From assembly GCA_001802655.1 (NCBI GenBank), contig MGZO01000060.1:1-8756 (forward strand): a stretch of 8,756 nucleotides of DNA, in the 5' to 3' direction. Origin of the DNA: Hydrogenophilales bacterium RIFOXYD1_FULL_62_11. GTDB taxonomy: Bacteria > Pseudomonadota > Gammaproteobacteria > Burkholderiales > Thiobacillaceae. A program made the translations under genes and the position numbers. This document shows, in pieces, positions 6,213-8,756 of the stretch (its first letter is position 1; every line of letters starts with the position of its first letter). The notes under the pieces were generated by a model. That model had not been told where the DNA came from. It was given only the letters and a program-made list of their open reading frames with translations, and did no database searches.

Positions 6213-6965
6213 TTAAAGCCAGCTTATCCAATTGCCCAGTTGTCCCAGACCCCGGTTAACGCCCTGCGCGATCAAGGGCACCGCCCAGATCCAGGCAGCC
6301 ATCAGGCCGAGCGAGGCAATGCCCAACCCCACCGAAAACATGTCCAGTCCGGGCGTGGTGCGCGCGACGATGCCAAAAGCCAGCTGGATCAGCAGCGCCA
6401 GCGCCAGCAGCGGCAAGGCCAGTTGTACGCCGGTGGCGAACAGCCAGCTGGCGGCCTCAGCCAGCTGGCGCAAGTCGGCTGCGGCGGGCAGCACCGCAAC
6501 CGGCATCGCGGTAAAGCTGTCACGCAAGGCATCGACCACCAGCAGATGGCCGCTGCCCCCCAAAAATGCCAGCGCGGCCAGCCAGCCAGCCAGCGCACGC
6601 CAGGCGGCGTCGGCCGGCGCGGCCTGTTCGGCGGTCAGGTTCAGCAGGCCGCCGCTGGCAGTGTGGCCGGTCCACAGCAGCGCGGCGCTCATCGCTGCAA
6701 ACACCAGCCACACGCACAACGCCAGTGCCGCGCCCCAGGCGACTTCCAGGCTTAAGCCTAGAACACCTTGCACGCTAAACGGGTCGATGGCCTGGAAGGT
6801 GAGGCCCGGGGTCAGCACGGCGGCCAGCACGGCTGCGATCAGCAGGCGCAGCGACAGCGGCAGACGTCCGGTCAGCGGATCGAACAGCGTCCACCCGGCG
6901 AGACGGGCAAAAGCAAACAGCCAGGCGCTCAGGCTCGCTTCGGCCAGGGGCACGGCTTCACTCAA
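6213..6965 (-). CDS. fliR: Flagellar export gate protein FliR
   Basis: FliR is an integral inner-membrane part of the flagellar type III export gate, with FliP and FliQ. The 250-aa length fits the family (about 250-260). Six hydrophobic stretches are visible at about residues 11-30, 36-55, 66-92, 118-146, 173-199 and 208-231. The loop ARTTPGLDMFSVGLGIAS (about 199-216) corresponds to the conserved family loop usually read as P-Q-x-N-x-F, here changed to P-G-L-D-M-F. The start is a TTG inside the end of fliQ (8-nt overlap); a GTG at 6953 would shorten the protein by 4 residues. Neither has a strong binding site, so coupling to fliQ is likely. Position after fliQ supports the call despite the weak motif. 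Confidence 0.9.
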   Translation of the reverse strand: MSEAVPLAEASLSAWLFAFARLAGWTLFDPLTGRLPLSLRLLIAAVLAAVLTPGLTFQAIDPFSVQGVLGLSLEVAWGAALALCVWLVFAAMSAALLWTGHTASGGLLNLTAEQAAPADAAWRALAGWLAALAFLGGSGHLLVVDALRDSFTAMPVAVLPAAADLRQLAEAASWLFATGVQLALPLLALALLIQLAFGIVARTTPGLDMFSVGLGIASLGLMAAWIWAVPLIAQGVNRGLGQLGNWISWL

Positions 6966-7212
6966 TCAGGCCAGGAAAGTCGGTCAGCATGCTGCGCGCA
7001 AACTCGACCAGTTGACCGCCCATCCAGCTGCCTAACAGGGCCAGCACGAGCAGCATGACGATGAGTTTGGGAACGAAGGACAGAGTCGGTTCGAGAATTT
7101 TGGTGGCGGCCTGAAACACGCTGATGGCGAAAGCGGTGAACAGGCCCGCCAGCAAGATGGGCGCGGCCAGCAAGGCCACCAGCCAGAGCGCGTCGCGGGC
7201 AAGGCCTTCCAT
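6958..7212 (-). CDS. fliQ: Flagellar export gate protein FliQ
   Basis: This small inner-membrane protein of the flagellar export gate has 84 residues, close to the usual 89. Two membrane helices are visible at about residues 9-36 and 47-66. Between them is the family signature FQAATKILEPTLSFVPKL. The ATG at 7212 overlaps the fliP stop by one base (TGATG), with GGAAG about 6-9 nt upstream; a TTG at 7215 would add one residue and is less likely. It overlaps fliR by 8 nt. FliQ assembles with FliP and FliR in the core of the gate. Confidence 0.94.
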   Translation of the reverse strand: MEGLARDALWLVALLAAPILLAGLFTAFAISVFQAATKILEPTLSFVPKLIVMLLVLALLGSWMGGQLVEFARSMLTDFPGLIE

Positions 7213-7976
7213 CAAAAGCTTCCGATCAGCGAGCCGACCAGCAGATGCCAGCCGTCCACCGTAACGAACAGCAGCAGCTTGAGCGGCAACGACACCAGTT
7301 GCGGCGGCAGCATGATCATGCCGAGTGCAGTCAGCACGGCGGCGACCACCAGGTCAATGACCAGAAACGGCAGGATCACCATGAAGCCGATCTGAAATGC
7401 GGTCTTGAGTTCGCTGGTGAGGAAGGCCGGCGCCAGTGCGGCGAGTGGCACGCTGTCTGCCCGTTCGGGATCGATGGTGGCGGGGTCGAGGGTGGGATCG
7501 TTTTCGGTGAACAGGCTGAGGTCTTCGGCGCGGGTTTGCCGCAACATGAAGCTTTTGAGCGGCGTGACGGCCTGCTCTGCAGCGGCGTTGAAGCTGAGCG
7601 ACCCGGCAAGATAGGGCTGATACGCCTCAGCATTGATGGTTTTGAGCGCGGGCGACATGACAAAGATCGTCAGCAAAACCGCCAGCCCCATCAGCACCAG
7701 ATTCGGCGGCGCGGTCTGGCTGCCCAAGCCCTGTCGCAGCAGAAACAACACCACGGCAATGCGGGTAAACGCAGTAAAGGCCAGCAACAGGGCGGGCAAA
7801 AACGGGAACAGCAGCAGCCACGGCAGGCTGGTTCCCGGCACCCCGATAACCTGCCCGCCCGCGCCGGGGGTCACGCTCAACAGCGGCACGCTGGTTTCTG
7901 CGGCGAACGCCGGCAGGCTCAAGCCCAGCGCCAGCAGGTTCAAACCCACGGCAAGCCATACGCCGGTTGTTTTCAT
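7212..7976 (-). CDS. fliP: Flagellar export gate protein FliP
   Basis: FliP is the core pentameric component of the flagellar type III export gate. The 254-aa protein begins with a cleavable signal peptide (residues 1-25, ending LPAFA before AETS), as FliP typically does. Then come the first membrane helices with FTAFTRIAVVLFLLRQGLG and PPNLVLMGLAVLLTIFVMSP (about 67-109), a periplasmic region with AYQPYL and MLRQTRAEDLSLF, and the strongly conserved SELKTAFQIGFMVILPFLVIDLV (188-210) and LPLKLLLFVTVDGWHLLVGSL (230-250). The loop ENDPTLDPATIDPERADSV (158-176) has a family-typical length but variable sequence. It overlaps fliO by 4 nt (ATGA) and fliQ by 1 nt. Confidence 0.97.
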   Translation of the reverse strand: MKTTGVWLAVGLNLLALGLSLPAFAAETSVPLLSVTPGAGGQVIGVPGTSLPWLLLFPFLPALLLAFTAFTRIAVVLFLLRQGLGSQTAPPNLVLMGLAVLLTIFVMSPALKTINAEAYQPYLAGSLSFNAAAEQAVTPLKSFMLRQTRAEDLSLFTENDPTLDPATIDPERADSVPLAALAPAFLTSELKTAFQIGFMVILPFLVIDLVVAAVLTALGMIMLPPQLVSLPLKLLLFVTVDGWHLLVGSLIGSF

Positions 7977-8356
7977 AAACGGTGCTCCGTAGACGCGGGA
8001 ACCTGATCGGGCTTGGGCAGGGTATGCAGCAGCCGCACATTGCCGCCCCCGACGCCCAGCAGCAGCCAGGTGTGCTCGACTTCGATCACCACCACCCGCT
8101 CGCGGCTGCCGACTGCAGTGCTGGACACGACCTTGACCGCGCCTTGCGTGCCCATGCCGGGCAGATAGCGCCGGGCAAACCAGGCCACGGCGACAAAGCC
8201 GCCCAGAATCAGGCCGAGGCTGAGCAACACGGTCAACAGGCTGCCCGCCGTGTCAGGCGCGGCCCACGCCCATCCCGGGATCAGCAGCAACCCCATCGCT
8301 GACATGCGGGGGATCAGCCTGCTGGTTGAGTTTGAATGCGCGGGTTTAACGAACAT
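7973..8356 (-). CDS. fliO: Flagellar biosynthesis protein FliO
   Basis: FliO is a short inner-membrane protein that helps FliP complexes form. The 127-aa product has one strong membrane helix (about residues 39-60, GSLLTVLLSLGLILGGFVAVAWF) followed by RRY. The cytoplasmic FliO domain follows, with VKVVSSTAVGSRERVVVIEV and LLLGVGGGNVRLLHTL. A second, weaker hydrophobic stretch at 18-32 may be a signal-like segment. The ATG at 8356 has GAGG/AGGTG about 8 nt upstream, so it is preferred over the internal ATG at residue 18. It overlaps the upstream gene by 11 nt and fliP by 4 nt, and the fliO-P-Q-R order fits well. Confidence 0.9.
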   Translation of the reverse strand: MFVKPAHSNSTSRLIPRMSAMGLLLIPGWAWAAPDTAGSLLTVLLSLGLILGGFVAVAWFARRYLPGMGTQGAVKVVSSTAVGSRERVVVIEVEHTWLLLGVGGGNVRLLHTLPKPDQVPASTEHRL

Positions 8357-8756
8357 GCTGGATCACCTCGCGCGCCCAGCGCGTCATATCGGTTGGTTGG
8401 AGCGGCAACTGCAGGGCAAGACTGGCTGTGCCGAGCGGGGTCGCAATCTGCCACGCCAGGGCAGTCGGCAACGCGGTCATGGGCGTATCGAGCCAGCATT
8501 CCGCCAGCGCCGCATTCAGCGTCAGCAGCAAACTCCTGGGCACAAACGACGCAGCGCCGCTTACGCGTTGTCCGCCGAGCCGGCGCACCAGCCACAAGGT
8601 GGAAAGTGCGATATCGGGCTGCCAGCCGGGCAGGCCAGACGCCGAAACAGGCTGGGGCGTTACGACTTGCATGGAGGCCTTGACCGGTACGCGCAGGCTT
8701 GCCGTCAGCGTGGCCGCAAGTTTTTGGCTGAAACGCGCGTGCAGGCTGTCCGGCGT
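8346..8756 (-). CDS. Partial protein upstream of fliO, weakly like FliM middle domain
   Basis: The frame is open to the window edge, so only the C-terminal 136 residues are seen. An internal ATG at 8672 would give 108 residues but would cut a plausible domain. The stretch LHARFSQKLAATLTASLRVPV (residues 5-25 of the fragment) recalls the FliM segment around NERFARxxxxSLxxLLRR. TPLGTASLALQLPLQPTDMTRWAREVI (106-132) recalls its end, where a Gly-led strand and LP are followed by EPLRE. The region between is shorter than in FliM. No FliN-type C-terminal SpoA domain follows; the protein simply stops and fliO begins. This position is usually held by fliN. FliM/YscQ-like identity is inference from pattern only; it could instead be an unrelated family. 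Coding status is supported by overlap with fliO and the lack of stops. Confidence 0.7.
   Translation of the reverse strand, partial: TPDSLHARFSQKLAATLTASLRVPVKASMQVVTPQPVSASGLPGWQPDIALSTLWLVRRLGGQRVSGAASFVPRSLLLTLNAALAECWLDTPMTALPTALAWQIATPLGTASLALQLPLQPTDMTRWAREVIQHVR

Noticed and set aside
5784..6755. A 323-codon plus-strand open frame across the GAF gene and fliR
   Set aside because: It crosses two well-supported minus-strand genes and is Gln/Arg/His-rich low-complexity sequence, a composition shadow.
7245..8006. A 253-codon plus-strand open frame opposite fliP
   Set aside because: It is antisense to fliP and dominated by Gln, Arg and His; no credible product.

Overview
The window looks like a chromosomal segment of a GC-rich, flagellated Gram-negative proteobacterium, most likely a betaproteobacterium. 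This rests on the canonical order fliO-fliP-fliQ-fliR, a secreted DUF4197 protein, an RbgA/YlqF GTPase and codon use. The species cannot be named from sequence alone. Almost every base is coding; no intergenic stretch exceeds about 155 bp, and there are no tRNA, rRNA, CRISPR or insertion-sequence features.

Left part (about 1-3408). The 3' end of a plus-strand RES-domain gene (probable NAD+-degrading toxin family; the start lies outside the window) converges on a tight minus-strand operon of four genes. In transcription order these are a 92-aa J-domain (DnaJ-like) protein, a 178-aa protein with a strongly acidic tail, a 247-aa protein, and a 418-aa protein. I do not recognise the last three. 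The genes overlap or nearly touch and share one good promoter (TATAAT, about 3457-3462). This is the most interesting uncharacterised unit in the window: an Hsp70 co-chaperone fragment leading three unknown proteins.

Middle part (3409-4640). A divergent 153-bp promoter region separates this operon from a plus-strand gene for the circularly permuted ribosome-assembly GTPase RbgA/YlqF. That GTPase carries an extra C-terminal tail of four 9-residue repeats. A long stem-loop at 4581-4626 sits between it and the next, convergent gene and probably ends transcription from both sides.

Right part (4641-8756, all minus strand). This is the downstream end of a flagellar export-gate operon. In transcription order it holds a partial gene with faint resemblance to the FliM middle domain, then fliO, fliP, fliQ and fliR, all overlapping. 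A GAF-domain protein and a secreted DUF4197 protein follow at spacings of 18 and 33 nt. FliP, FliQ and FliR form the inner-membrane export gate and FliO helps assemble it. The GAF and DUF4197 genes are probably co-transcribed passengers or accessory factors; their link to motility is inferred from position only.
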